From Burkholderiales bacterium (GTDB lineage: Bacteria; Pseudomonadota; Gammaproteobacteria; Burkholderiales; SG8-41), in the NCBI GenBank assembly GCA_019635015.1, contig JAHCAG010000017.1, positions 1 to 64,000 on the forward strand: a stretch of 64,000 bases of DNA, given 5' to 3'. How positions within the stretch are numbered: position 1 is the stretch's first letter; each line of letters opens with the position of its first letter. A model generated the notes under the pieces. The model worked only from the letters and a program-made list of their open reading frames with translations. It searched no databases and had not been told where the DNA came from. Shown here one piece after another: positions 28,271 through 36,887 of this stretch. A program made the position numbers and the translations under genes.

Positions 28271-29175
28271 TGCGCGGCGGCCATGTCCTTCATCCGCGCC
28301 TTCGCGAACTCGACGAAGGTGGCGAGCAGGCGCGAACGAAAACGGTCCTTCGGCGTGACCACCGACAGGCCGCGGATCAGCGGCGGATCCAGCGGCACCG
28401 CCACCAGCACACCGAGCTTCAGTTCCTTGGCCACCGTGGAGCGTGACAGGATGGACACGCCCAGCCCGGTTTCGACCACGCCCTTGATCGCCTCGGGGCT
28501 GCCCAGTTCCATCACCACATTGATCGCATCCGGGGACACCCCGTTCTGCTGGAAATACTGGTCGGCGACCTCGCGGGTGCCGGATCCGGGCTCGCGGCTG
28601 ATGAAGGGTTCCGCCGCGACTTCGGCCGCCGAGGCCTTCTTCGCTTTCGCAAGCTTGTAGCGCGGCGCGCAGATCATCACCATCACGTCATCGCAGCAAA
28701 CCTCGGTCTGCACGCCGTGGTTCTGCGAGGGTGACTCGATCAGCCCCAGATCAAGGGCATGCTCGGCCACGCGGGAGACGATGGTCTCCGAGTTGCCCAC
28801 GGTCATGCGCGCCCGCACCAGAGGATGCTTCGCCTTGAACTCGCCGAGGATCTGCGGCAGGAAAAATTCGGCGATCGTGGTGCTCGCCCCGAGCAGCAGC
28901 AGTCCGCTGATTTCCCCGGTCAGCTCGCTGACGCGGGTTTCCAGCTCTTCCGACAGCGTCAGGATTTTTTCGGCATAGCCGAGCACCAGCTCCCCCGCCG
29001 GCGTCAGGGCGATGCGGCCGTGGCTGCGCTCGAACAATCGCGTGTTGAGATGCTCCTCCAGCTGCTTGATCTGGAACGTCACGGCGGGCTGGGTCATGAA
29101 CAGCTGCTCCGCGGCCTTCGTGAACGAAAGCTGGCGGGCGACGGCATGAAATACCTGGAGTCGGCGATCGGCCAT
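28267..29175 (-). CDS. LysR-family transcriptional regulator
   Basis: About 302 residues from the ATG at 29175. The N-terminal winged helix-turn-helix is typical: FHAVARQLSFTKAAEQLF, then TQPAVTFQIKQLEEHL and LFERSHGRIALTPAG. The C-terminal type-2 binding domain follows (about 90-295), with Cys-Cys at the ligand region (CCDDVMVM). It resembles the CysB/CbbR branch in the HTH. It likely regulates itself and its downstream genes or a distant target. Upstream of the start there is no strong ribosome site. Confidence 0.9.
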   Translation of the reverse strand: MADRRLQVFHAVARQLSFTKAAEQLFMTQPAVTFQIKQLEEHLNTRLFERSHGRIALTPAGELVLGYAEKILTLSEELETRVSELTGEISGLLLLGASTTIAEFFLPQILGEFKAKHPLVRARMTVGNSETIVSRVAEHALDLGLIESPSQNHGVQTEVCCDDVMVMICAPRYKLAKAKKASAAEVAAEPFISREPGSGTREVADQYFQQNGVSPDAINVVMELGSPEAIKGVVETGLGVSILSRSTVAKELKLGVLVAVPLDPPLIRGLSVVTPKDRFRSRLLATFVEFAKARMKDMAAAQ

Positions 29176-29295
29176 TGCTTGAACATATCCGGCAGTCGGA
29201 AAAGGCGATACTACCCGTTCACGCCACCGCGACAAAGCGGCGGCGGGCCGACGTTTGCCGCATGTTATCGTTGCCGGCATCAGCTAGGACGCGGC

Positions 29296-29790
29296 ATGAA
29301 CCCGAAATGGCAGAAACTCGATCTGGAAGGCGGCGGGCTGCAGGCAATGAACCTGCGCCTGGCGCGCACGCTGCGCCGCCGTGGTACCGCCTGGGCCCTG
29401 CTGCCGCTGTTCCCGCTCGGCGCGCACCGCTGGTACCTGCATGAAAAAGGCTGGGCCCTCGCCTATCTGGTGCTGACGCTGGCCGCTGCCGCCGGCTGGT
29501 TTGCCGGATGGTCCTGGCTGCTGCTGTCCCTGCCGGCGCTGTTCCTGCTGCTGGTGATCGACATTGCCGGCCTCGACAATCGCATTGCAGCATTCAACAA
29601 GCGCCGGCGGATGGCCGCGTATCTGTCCCCCGGGGCCGGTGCCCCCGCGGATTTCCGAGGCAGGATACCCGCGGAAGGCGCGCAGCACACACCGGCCCGG
29701 GTGCCGGGCTTCGCCGAACAGGAAAAACTGCTGCGCGCACTGGCGGAAAAATCCGCGGGATCCGGCGGCGGGAACCGCAATAACCCCTGA
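29296..29790 (+). CDS. TM2-domain-like membrane protein
   Basis: 164 residues. A basic N-terminus (ARTLRRRG) precedes LFPLGAHRWYLHEKGWALAY, which matches the TM2 domain's short helix-turn pattern (GAHR-x-Y), then a second hydrophobic helix near 73-95. The C-terminal about 60 residues are soluble. The function of TM2 proteins is not defined. The ATG at 29296 is the start of the recognisable domain; longer frames upstream shadow the lysR gene. Confidence 0.65.
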   Translation: MNPKWQKLDLEGGGLQAMNLRLARTLRRRGTAWALLPLFPLGAHRWYLHEKGWALAYLVLTLAAAAGWFAGWSWLLLSLPALFLLLVIDIAGLDNRIAAFNKRRRMAAYLSPGAGAPADFRGRIPAEGAQHTPARVPGFAEQEKLLRALAEKSAGSGGGNRNNP

Positions 29791-29893
29791 TGAACTATGG
29801 TATAAAGCCGCGGTCCCAACTGCGGCCGCCCTCAACTGCGGCCATCGGCCCCCGCTCCATATTGCCGCGCAGGCAGCGCGGCACTTTCACCGA

Positions 29894-30946
29894 ATGACAG
29901 CCGCAAGATCACGCCATCCCTGGATGCAGAACGCCAAGAGAATGCTCTGGCTGTCGTGCGTCGGTGCAGTTGTCCTGTGGTCGCTGTGGCTGCTTTATTC
30001 GAAGCTGCTGGCCGAGGTCGCCACCGATCCGGTGGCCCGGGCGCTGATCGAAAGCGGATCCCTGCAGACCAACCTCGCCGTGATTTTCGACATGATCGTG
30101 CGCAGCGTCGCGGCGGTGTCGCTGCAGGCCTACCTGCTCGCCGCGCTCTCCGCACTCGCAGCCTATGCCGCACTGGCCTGGTACGACCGCATCGCGCTGA
30201 TCCATCTGAACCGCCACCGCAGCATCTCCTGGCCCTATATCGCCACCTGCTCCTTCGTCACCTACGCGCTGGGCCACAACCTTGGCGCCTCGGTGCTCTC
30301 CGGAGGACTGGTCCGCCTGCGCGCCTACTGCGCCAAAGGGCTCAGCCCGGGCGAAGTGGCGGTCCTGGTCGGACTGTGTTCGTTCACCTTCGGCTACGGC
30401 ACGATCATCCTGATGGGCATCGTCTTCATCGCCGAACCGCAGATCGTGCAGTCGCTGGTCGATGTCATTCCGCGGCTCAACCTGCCGGCGCCCCTGGTAC
30501 AGCTGATCGGCGCCGGCATGCTGGCCCTGTGCGCCCTCTACGTCGTCGGCTCCTGGCGCAGCTTCAAACCGCTGCGCATCCGCTCGTTCTATGTGTTTTA
30601 TCCGAAGCTGCCGATCGTCGCGCGCCAGCTGATCGCCGCGCCGCTCGAAATCGTCGCTGCCGCCGGCATCATCTATTTCGCCCTGCCCGAAGCCGGCAAT
30701 CCGGGATTCATGATCGTGCTCGGCGCCTTCCTCCTCTCCTTCTCCGCCGGCCTGCTGTCGCAGACGCCCGGCGGCATCGGCGTCATGGAAGCCGTCTTCC
30801 TCGCGATCGTCCACACCATGCCGCCGTCGGACGTCATCGCCGCGCTGCTGGTCTGGCGCCTGATGTACCTGCTGATCCCGCTGGCCATCTCGCTGCCCAT
30901 CGTGGTGGCCTTCGAGCGCGCGCAGTTACGACGGAACCTGTCCTAG
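29894..30946 (+). CDS. Flippase-like (UPF0104/LPG synthase TM region family) membrane protein
   Basis: 350 residues with eight or more hydrophobic helices. The hallmarks of the lysylphosphatidylglycerol-synthase membrane domain are present: NLGASVLSGGLVRLRAY near 125, and SQTPGGIGVMEAVFLA near 290, with the PGGxGxxE pattern. There is no C-terminal aminoacyl-transferase domain, so it is a flippase-type relative and not MprF itself. The ATG at 29894 is chosen; an alternative is 29924. The gene ends 19 bases before a bidirectional terminator. Confidence 0.8.
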   Translation: MTAARSRHPWMQNAKRMLWLSCVGAVVLWSLWLLYSKLLAEVATDPVARALIESGSLQTNLAVIFDMIVRSVAAVSLQAYLLAALSALAAYAALAWYDRIALIHLNRHRSISWPYIATCSFVTYALGHNLGASVLSGGLVRLRAYCAKGLSPGEVAVLVGLCSFTFGYGTIILMGIVFIAEPQIVQSLVDVIPRLNLPAPLVQLIGAGMLALCALYVVGSWRSFKPLRIRSFYVFYPKLPIVARQLIAAPLEIVAAAGIIYFALPEAGNPGFMIVLGAFLLSFSAGLLSQTPGGIGVMEAVFLAIVHTMPPSDVIAALLVWRLMYLLIPLAISLPIVVAFERAQLRRNLS

Positions 30947-30965
30947 GCGGCCGCAGAGGCGCATT

Positions 30966-30993
30966 AAAAAAGCGGCCCGCAGGCCGCTTTTTT
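30966..30993. terminator. Bidirectional Rho-independent terminator
   Basis: A 12-base stem, AAAAAAGCGGCC (30966-30977) with GGCCGCTTTTTT (30982-30993), and loop CGCA. The A and T runs serve as U-tracts in both directions, ending the flippase-like gene (+) and the cupin operon (-). Confidence 0.92.
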
Positions 30994-31010
30994 AATGCCG
31001 TGCAGAACCG

Positions 31011-31511
31011 TCACACGGGCTCGTACTTGAAACGCTTGACCTTCGACATGTTGGTGCCTTCAATGCGGATCAGGCTGGTCGGGCCCTCGCGCTTCGGCGA
31101 ATGCAGGTCGCCTTCGTTGTAGACGTGGGCGACACCCGGCGTCAGCTTGTAGGAACGCGTCTCCTTCACCTTGCCGGGCTTGTCGGCGCTCGCCGGCTCC
31201 AGCAACTGGTAGTCGCGCATGTGGGTTTCGCCGCGCGCCTGGCCGTAGATCGCCCAGGAATGGGCATGATCATGCGGCGGGCTGGTCTTGGCGTCCTTGT
31301 AATCGTGCGCAAGGATGCAGAAGCCGAACTCCGGATCTTCATAGAGGATCTTGCGTTCGCCGACATTGGCGTCGACATGCTTGTCGACGAAGGCCTTGTC
31401 CTTCAGCACTTCCTGCAGCAGCGCGGCGACTTTCTTGCGTCCGGCCGGACCGGGCTCGGCCTTGATGTAGTCGTGGCATTGCGCGGCAAACTGTTCCAGC
31501 GTGTGTCCCAT
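31011..31511 (-). CDS. Cysteine-dioxygenase-like cupin
   Basis: 166 residues with the CDO-type cupin: PPHDHAHSW gives H80 and H82 (the HxH iron ligands), G-E-T near 94 follows, and GVAHVYN places the third His at 129. GDLHSP comes soon after. A thiol dioxygenase acting on a small thiol or on a protein N-terminal cysteine is plausible, but the substrate is not shown. It is the last gene before the bidirectional terminator and is probably cotranscribed with the aldo/keto reductase gene, 135 bases upstream. Confidence 0.78.
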   Translation of the reverse strand: MGHTLEQFAAQCHDYIKAEPGPAGRKKVAALLQEVLKDKAFVDKHVDANVGERKILYEDPEFGFCILAHDYKDAKTSPPHDHAHSWAIYGQARGETHMRDYQLLEPASADKPGKVKETRSYKLTPGVAHVYNEGDLHSPKREGPTSLIRIEGTNMSKVKRFKYEPV

Positions 31512-31646
31512 CGGATTCTCCTCTCGAATGATGAAGCGACTGTTTCATTCTGCCGCAATCACCGGCCACATGGAAAGTGGCGGCCTTGATCCTGATCAAC
31601 CGCGGCAGGGATTGCATGGATTTTGTCTCGCATCGCGGACTCCGGC

Positions 31647-32786
31647 TCAGCCGGCGTCGTCGGCACGGCGGTAAAGGCCGAGGTAGGTTTCGCGCACCAA
31701 TGGCGGACGGGCTGCGACGGCCAGCAGGTCGTCAAGGTGCGCCGCGGCGCTGATGCCGGTCAGGCTCACGCCGAGTCCCGGCGTCGAACGGTTGAACTGC
31801 AGGGCGCGCTGCGCATCGTTGGCGAGATCCGGCAACGCCCCGCGCAGCACATCGGCGCACTGCGTCGCCAGAACCCCCTTGGCGAGACCGTGGCTGCCGA
31901 TCACGAACAGCTTCAGCTGGTGCGCCGCCTGCAGCGTCGAGGCCACGTTGCCCTGCCCGGTGGCCTGGCTGAAACGCGTGAACCCTTCGTTCATCGCCTG
32001 GTTGAAGGGCAGCTGGATCACGCGGAAATGGTGGCGTGCCTGCCCGTCGCGCTGCACCAGCCGTGCCGCGTTTTCCGCCAGACCCAGCAGCGACGGCAGC
32101 GACTGGAACAGCGCGTGGTCGGTCTCGACCCGGAACGCGTCGAAGGTTGCGATGCCGTAACTGCGGATCTTGTCCTGACGCACGGCCTGCTCGCAGACAG
32201 CGAACACGGTCTGCAGCCGGCGGTTCAGCTCCTCCTTGCCCAGCCGCGGAACATGCACCTCGGGCTGGTCGATCAGGAAGGCATCCAGTGTTTCGAGTCC
32301 CGTCGCCTCGCGCAGCTCGTCTATCTGCGCCGCGATGTAGCCGGGCGCGAGGCAGTGCATGCCGCCCAGGTCCTCGCGTGTGCCGAGGCCCTTGCGCGCG
32401 ACCCGTGTTTCGAACCAGGCATCGAGATTGTCCGGCGGGCCGTCGTCGAAACACAGGAAGCCGCCCTTGGCAATGACATACACCTGCTCGCGTGTGACAC
32501 CCGCCGCAAAAGCGCGACGCAGGCCCTCACCGACCGCGCGCGCCGAACGCCCGTAACGGTAATGCGCGGCGGTGTCGATGACGTTGATGCCGGACAGCAG
32601 CGCACGCGCAACGATGCCCGTGTAGGCCACGTCCACCGCATCCGTCGCCGCACCCGGGAAAGTGCCGACGCCCAGCGAAGACAGCTTCAGATGCTGGTTG
32701 AGGAAATCGCTGTAGTGTCCAGGCGCACAGGCGGCATGGCGCGCCAGCGCCTCGGTGCCGGCCCGGGTCGCGCTGCCCGGAATCAT
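31647..32786 (-). CDS. Aldo/keto reductase family protein with altered catalytic tetrad
   Basis: 379 residues, longer than usual (about 320). The AKR barrel shows VIDTAAHYRYG (D71 and Y76 of the tetrad) and VIAKGG (K107). The tetrad His, which normally sits in LIHxP, is Asp173 here (FLIDQPE). The protein ends with an extended C-terminus. Because the His is replaced, reductase chemistry may be weakened or different. It lies nine bases after the vWA gene, in the operon. Confidence 0.75.
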   Translation of the reverse strand: MIPGSATRAGTEALARHAACAPGHYSDFLNQHLKLSSLGVGTFPGAATDAVDVAYTGIVARALLSGINVIDTAAHYRYGRSARAVGEGLRRAFAAGVTREQVYVIAKGGFLCFDDGPPDNLDAWFETRVARKGLGTREDLGGMHCLAPGYIAAQIDELREATGLETLDAFLIDQPEVHVPRLGKEELNRRLQTVFAVCEQAVRQDKIRSYGIATFDAFRVETDHALFQSLPSLLGLAENAARLVQRDGQARHHFRVIQLPFNQAMNEGFTRFSQATGQGNVASTLQAAHQLKLFVIGSHGLAKGVLATQCADVLRGALPDLANDAQRALQFNRSTPGLGVSLTGISAAAHLDDLLAVAARPPLVRETYLGLYRRADDAG

Positions 32787-32795
32787 CGCAAGGCC

Positions 32796-35303
32796 CTAGC
32801 GCCGCAGCCGCAGGTAGATTTCCGGCAGCTTGTTGGGCAGGCTGTTGATGTGGTCGAGCACGAGGTAGTGCCCGGGACCGAAAATCTGCGGCAGGTACTG
32901 GTTGGCCATCGTATCCACCGTCACGCAGAAGGGATGTACGCCCTTGGCCACCGCTTCCTTCACCGCCATACGAGTGTCCTCGTGCAGGTAACGCCGGTCG
33001 CCGCCGTCGTCATAGTCTTCCGGACGGCCGTCGGACAGCAGCAGCAGCAGGCGCCGCCGGCTCTCCACGCCATCGAAACGCGCGGTGGCGTGGCGGATCG
33101 CCGCGCCCATGCGTGTCGCCAGCCGCCCCGACATGCCGCCGATCTGCGCGCGCACCTCGTCGGTCAGTGTTTCGTCGAAACCCTTGAGCGTGTAATAACT
33201 GACATTGTCGCGGTACTTGGAGCAGAAGCCGGCGATCGAATAGGCATCACCCACTTCCTCCATGCTCTCGGCGAACAGCAGCACCCCTGCGCGGATGCGG
33301 TCGACCAGCCGCCCGCCGCCTTCGGGCAGGTGCTGCATGATCGAGGTCGACATGTCGGCGAGCAGCGTCACCGCAACCTCGCGCTGGCGGATCTCGCGGC
33401 GCTTGTAGATCGCCGGCCTCGGCGACTGTCCCGCGCGTTTTTCCGCAACAAAGGCCACCACCGCGTTGAGGTCCATGTCGTCGCCGTCGAGCTGCTGGGT
33501 CAGCGGCGCCATGCGTGTCGGTTTCTGCGACTGGATCGCCTTCTTCAGCCGCTTCAGCGCGAGTTCGTACTGCTTCATCAGGCGGTTGGTCTCGCCCATG
33601 TTCGATTCGGCGAGCCGCTTCTCCTGCACCCAGCTCCAGTTGCGCTTGTAACGCGACTCGCGATAGTCCCACTCGGGGTAGGGAATGCCCTTGTCACTGC
33701 TGCCCTGGCCGGCGCCCGGCTTGTCGCTTTCGCTCGATGCCCGCGCCGACTGGCCCGAGGAATCGCCGTAGCTCGGCATTTCCTTTTTTTCGCCGTCGTC
33801 GCGCTGGTCGCCGGACTCCGCATTCTGCGGCGCTTCGGTTTCCCGCCCGCCCTCGTCCTGCTGCTCGCTCTGCTGTTCGGAACCGGCCTGGGTCTGCTGC
33901 GACTGATCGTCGCTTTCCTGGGGATGCGCCATGCGCGCGGCATTGGGACTGCGGCCCGGCAGGTAGGCACCGAGGAAAGCCTCCAGCTCGGTCACCGGCG
34001 GCAGCGCCGACCCCGCATGCAGTTTCACCGCGGCACGCCAGGCATCGGCCACCGTCGCCCCCGGCTGCAGCAGCGCGGCAAAACGCGGATCGGCCGCGGC
34101 GCCGCCGAGCTGTGCCAGCGCCGCCTCAATGCTCTCCAGCGCGAGGTCGTAATAAGCCGCCGTTTCCGGATGACGCACACCGATGCCCCGCGCGGCCCGC
34201 TGCAGGCGCCTCAGATAGTTCGGCACGCTGCGCTGCACGCCGACGTCGACACGCAGGTCCTCGCAGAGATCGAACAGCAGCTGGAAACGCAGCGCATCCT
34301 CGCCGAAACGCAGGAACAGCGGCGCCCAGGACACCACGCCGGTTTTCGGAAAATCGATTTTCGCTTCGGCGAACATCTCCTGCATTGCGCCGCGGTCGAA
34401 AGTGCGCCCGCGCAGATGGCCGGCGGTATGCAGCAGCGCAAGAATCGCCTCCTCGCGGTCGGCCATCACCGCCGGGAAATAGATGCTGCGGCCGTCGGTT
34501 TCGATGAAGGGCCGCCCCTTCTCCGGCGACCAGGTGCTCTCCTTCAGATCGAACTCGCCGCCGAACCAGACATCAAGCAGCATACCCAACAGCCGGTTGC
34601 GGTCGGTCAGCCGGTAACCCGGCAGGTGCTCCAGCAGCAGCGACAGGCTTTCCTCGGACTCCAGCCGGAAATAGGCCTCACCGCGGGCGCGTCCCGACTG
34701 CAGGATGTCAGCGCCGCGCGAGGCCCAGGGCAGGATCGCCTGTGCGCCGAGCAGATTGCGCACGCGGATTGCGCCCGGCAGGTAGGTCGACAGCATCAGC
34801 TTGCGCGATTCGAACAGCTCCTCGGCCGGCACCGCGATCTGCTCGATCGCGGCGATGCCGCCATGACGGCCAGCCAGATCCAGCACCGGTGTCGAAAAAT
34901 ACGTGGCGCCGCTTTCGATCTGCCGCGTGCACCAGCAGAAGCCGATCTCCGCCCAGCGTTTTTCTCCGGCATGGCCGAGCGAACCGTAGGCCCTCGCGAC
35001 GTTGGCCATGAAGCCTTCCAGCGCGCGCCACGAGGCCCGCCACTGCATGAAAGCCATCGCCTGCCCGGTCCAGGGCAGCACCTCCTCCGACACCTTCTCG
35101 GCTTCAAGGCTGCCGCGGATGAAAGCCTTGCCGGCGTCACGCTCGAAACTGAACAGCGCGCTGCAGGCGGCCAGCCATTGCAGGGCGACCTCATCACCAT
35201 GCCGCGCAATCGCCGGCAGCACCTGCTCCACCTCGCGGTGCGCAACGGCACTGAGGTCCTGGATTCTGGCAAAAGCCTGGTCGACGGCGGGAGAGTATTT
35301 CAT
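32796..35303 (-). CDS. NorD/CbbO-type vWA-domain activation protein
   Basis: 835 residues. The C-terminal von Willebrand factor A domain has the MIDAS DMSTS (D650, S652, S654) and LLSDGRPED. Before it is a long acidic, glutamine-rich linker (about 455-550), and the N-terminal half is helical. This is the architecture of NorD and CbbO, partners of MoxR ATPases that activate metalloenzymes (NO reductase and Rubisco in the best-known cases). The moxR-type gene is 72 bases upstream on the same strand. No target enzyme gene is nearby. Confidence 0.88.
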   Translation of the reverse strand: MKYSPAVDQAFARIQDLSAVAHREVEQVLPAIARHGDEVALQWLAACSALFSFERDAGKAFIRGSLEAEKVSEEVLPWTGQAMAFMQWRASWRALEGFMANVARAYGSLGHAGEKRWAEIGFCWCTRQIESGATYFSTPVLDLAGRHGGIAAIEQIAVPAEELFESRKLMLSTYLPGAIRVRNLLGAQAILPWASRGADILQSGRARGEAYFRLESEESLSLLLEHLPGYRLTDRNRLLGMLLDVWFGGEFDLKESTWSPEKGRPFIETDGRSIYFPAVMADREEAILALLHTAGHLRGRTFDRGAMQEMFAEAKIDFPKTGVVSWAPLFLRFGEDALRFQLLFDLCEDLRVDVGVQRSVPNYLRRLQRAARGIGVRHPETAAYYDLALESIEAALAQLGGAAADPRFAALLQPGATVADAWRAAVKLHAGSALPPVTELEAFLGAYLPGRSPNAARMAHPQESDDQSQQTQAGSEQQSEQQDEGGRETEAPQNAESGDQRDDGEKKEMPSYGDSSGQSARASSESDKPGAGQGSSDKGIPYPEWDYRESRYKRNWSWVQEKRLAESNMGETNRLMKQYELALKRLKKAIQSQKPTRMAPLTQQLDGDDMDLNAVVAFVAEKRAGQSPRPAIYKRREIRQREVAVTLLADMSTSIMQHLPEGGGRLVDRIRAGVLLFAESMEEVGDAYSIAGFCSKYRDNVSYYTLKGFDETLTDEVRAQIGGMSGRLATRMGAAIRHATARFDGVESRRRLLLLLSDGRPEDYDDGGDRRYLHEDTRMAVKEAVAKGVHPFCVTVDTMANQYLPQIFGPGHYLVLDHINSLPNKLPEIYLRLRR

Positions 35304-35330
35304 CGGGTTGTGGCGGAAAAACGTTGACGA

Positions 35331-35368
35331 TCAACCGTCACTCCGGCTTACACCGGAATGACGGTTGA
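35331..35368. repeat. Palindromic repeat between the MoxR and vWA genes
   Basis: TCAACCGTCACTCCGG (35331-35346) pairs with CCGGAATGACGGTTGA (35353-35368), with one mismatch and loop CTTACA. It contains the GTCATTCC/GGAATGAC core also seen at 4121 and 59111. On the - strand it lies between the MoxR stop and the vWA start, where it could stabilise the mRNA or cause partial termination. Confidence 0.7.
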
Positions 35369-35375
35369 GCGTCAG

Positions 35376-36224
35376 TCAGGCGAAATGCGCGTTGACGATT
35401 TCCATCAGCGCATCGGCCAGTTCGGCATCGTCGGTGATCGGATTGACCATCGCCACCTGGCAGGCGGTGACCGGGTCGAGCCCGGCGGAGATCATGCTCG
35501 CGGCATAGACCAGCGCGCGGGTCGAGGTTGACTCCTCGAGGCCGTGATCCTTCAGCAGCCGCGCCTTGCGGCCGATCGCCACCAGCTGCTGCGCGATCTC
35601 CGGTTTTGTGCCCGGCACCTCCTTCACCAGAATCTTGCGCTCGACCTCTTCCGACGGGAAATCGAAGTTGATCGCGATGAAGCGCTGCTTGGTCGAGGGC
35701 TTGAGGTCCTTCAGCACGGTCTGGTAACCGGGGTTGTAGGAAATCACCAGCATGAAATCCTCGTGCGCGTCGATCTCGACCCCCTTCTTCTCGATCGCCA
35801 GCTTGCGCCGGTGGTCGGTCAGCGAATGGATCACGACGGTGGAATCAGTGCGCGCCTCGACGATTTCATCAAGGTAGCAGATCGCGCCGGCCTTCACCGA
35901 GCGGGTCAGCGGGCCGTCATGCCATACCGTGTCGGAACCTTCAAGCAGGAAACGTCCGACAAGATCGGAACTGGTCAGGTCCTCGTGGCAGGACACCGTG
36001 ACCAGCGGGCGTTTCAGCTGGACGGCCATGAATTCGAGAAAACGCGTCTTGCCGCAGCCGGTCGGGCCCTTCAGCATCACCGGCAGGCGGCGCTTGTAGG
36101 CCGCCTCGAAAATCGCCACCTCGTTGCCCTGCGGTTCGTAATACGGAATGACCTCGCCGACCTGCGGCGCCTGCACGATATCGTGTTCCACGCCGCGCGC
36201 GCGGCTTGCTGCTGTCTTCATCAA
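35376..36224 (-). CDS. MoxR-family AAA+ ATPase (NorQ/CbbQ type)
   Basis: 282 residues. Walker A is GPTGCGKT (53-60), Walker B is ICYLDEI (115-121), and an arginine-finger/sensor region follows. The C-terminal CbbQ-type lid is complete. With its vWA partner it forms a chaperone that remodels a metalloenzyme. GGAGCG lies before the ATG. It is 46 bases after the 144-residue ORF in the same direction. Confidence 0.9.
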   Translation of the reverse strand: MMKTAASRARGVEHDIVQAPQVGEVIPYYEPQGNEVAIFEAAYKRRLPVMLKGPTGCGKTRFLEFMAVQLKRPLVTVSCHEDLTSSDLVGRFLLEGSDTVWHDGPLTRSVKAGAICYLDEIVEARTDSTVVIHSLTDHRRKLAIEKKGVEIDAHEDFMLVISYNPGYQTVLKDLKPSTKQRFIAINFDFPSEEVERKILVKEVPGTKPEIAQQLVAIGRKARLLKDHGLEESTSTRALVYAASMISAGLDPVTACQVAMVNPITDDAELADALMEIVNAHFA

Positions 36225-36270
36225 CGCTCCAGAGTCAGTTCAATCCTGCGAACAAAAACGCGGCCACCGG

Positions 36271-36705
36271 CTAATCCGCCAGGCGCCCTTCACGGATGCA
36301 ACGGGTCTTGATGTAGAGGTAAACATGCCGTGCCGTGCGCACGGCCATTTTCTCCGGGACATTCGGCAACGCGTCCCTGCGCCCCATATTAATACAGTTG
36401 CGGTAGTACACAAGTTCCCGGCAGTTGTCGCGGATCGCATTCCACGCCGGGTCACCCTTCACCAGCACCTTGAAAGCTTCAAGGATGTCGGCATCCGCGG
36501 CGGGCGGCGCCTTGATGCCGGCGGCAGCGACATAGGCGGCAACCAGCCCCTGCGTCAGCGCAATCACGGCATCCACGGTTTCGGTCAGCGGCAACGACTC
36601 GCCGCGCGCGATTGCCGCCTCGCGATCGGACAAGCTGGCATCGGACTGCGCAAAAACAGCGGCAAGTGCTTCTTCGCCTGCCATTGCGCCTAGTGTCGGA
36701 TTCAT
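36271..36705 (-). CDS. Hypothetical protein, first gene of the MoxR/vWA operon
   Basis: 144 residues, helical: ESLPLTETVDAVIALTQGL and a basic C-terminus (RTARHVYLYIKTRC). No known family was recognised and no signal or membrane segment seen. A cysteine pair (CREL, CIN near 95-105) and a C-terminal Cys are present. The ATG has no ribosome site; a -10-like TATAAA lies so close that the transcript may be leaderless. Start codon at 36684 is the alternative. Confidence 0.6.
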   Translation of the reverse strand: MNPTLGAMAGEEALAAVFAQSDASLSDREAAIARGESLPLTETVDAVIALTQGLVAAYVAAAGIKAPPAADADILEAFKVLVKGDPAWNAIRDNCRELVYYRNCINMGRRDALPNVPEKMAVRTARHVYLYIKTRCIREGRLAD

Positions 36706-36732
36706 AAAAATATGTTTATAATCAAATACTTA
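36706..36732 (-). repeat. AT-rich motif copy B, just before the start of the hypothetical gene
   Basis: On the - strand it reads TAAGTATTTGATT, then ATAAACA, then TATTTTT, and the ATG follows directly. Together with copy A it is 24/27 identical without gaps, with its T-rich end at the gene. Confidence 0.75.
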
Positions 36733-36743
36733 TTTAATGTCGC
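36715..36743 (-). promoter_or_regulatory. Candidate promoter for the MoxR/vWA operon, possibly leaderless
   Basis: On the - strand a -35-like GCGACA (36738-36743) is followed after 17 bases by TATAAA (36715-36720), five of six matches to the -10 consensus. Only nine bases separate the -10 box from the ATG, so transcription would start at or near the start codon. This is a consensus match only. Confidence 0.45.
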
Positions 36744-36887
36744 AGAGGGTGGCAACAGCATTCCACACCCCCTGCGCAGCGTGCCGGGCTACACTCGCCC
36801 ATGCAGGGCACACGCGTCAAGCGCATGCACACGATGCGGACACCGCGCGCGGTTATCATCTCCGCATCCGCCCGCAACGACCGCGCC

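Noticed and set aside
31623..35327. A 1234-residue open reading frame on the + strand
   Set aside because: It runs antisense over the NorD-like and aldo/keto reductase genes, which have clear domains on the - strand. Long antisense frames are common in GC-rich DNA.
32796..36224. Calling the MoxR/vWA pair norQ/norD or cbbQ/cbbO
   Set aside because: Neither the nitric oxide reductase nor the Rubisco genes are present in the window, so the specific name is not supported.
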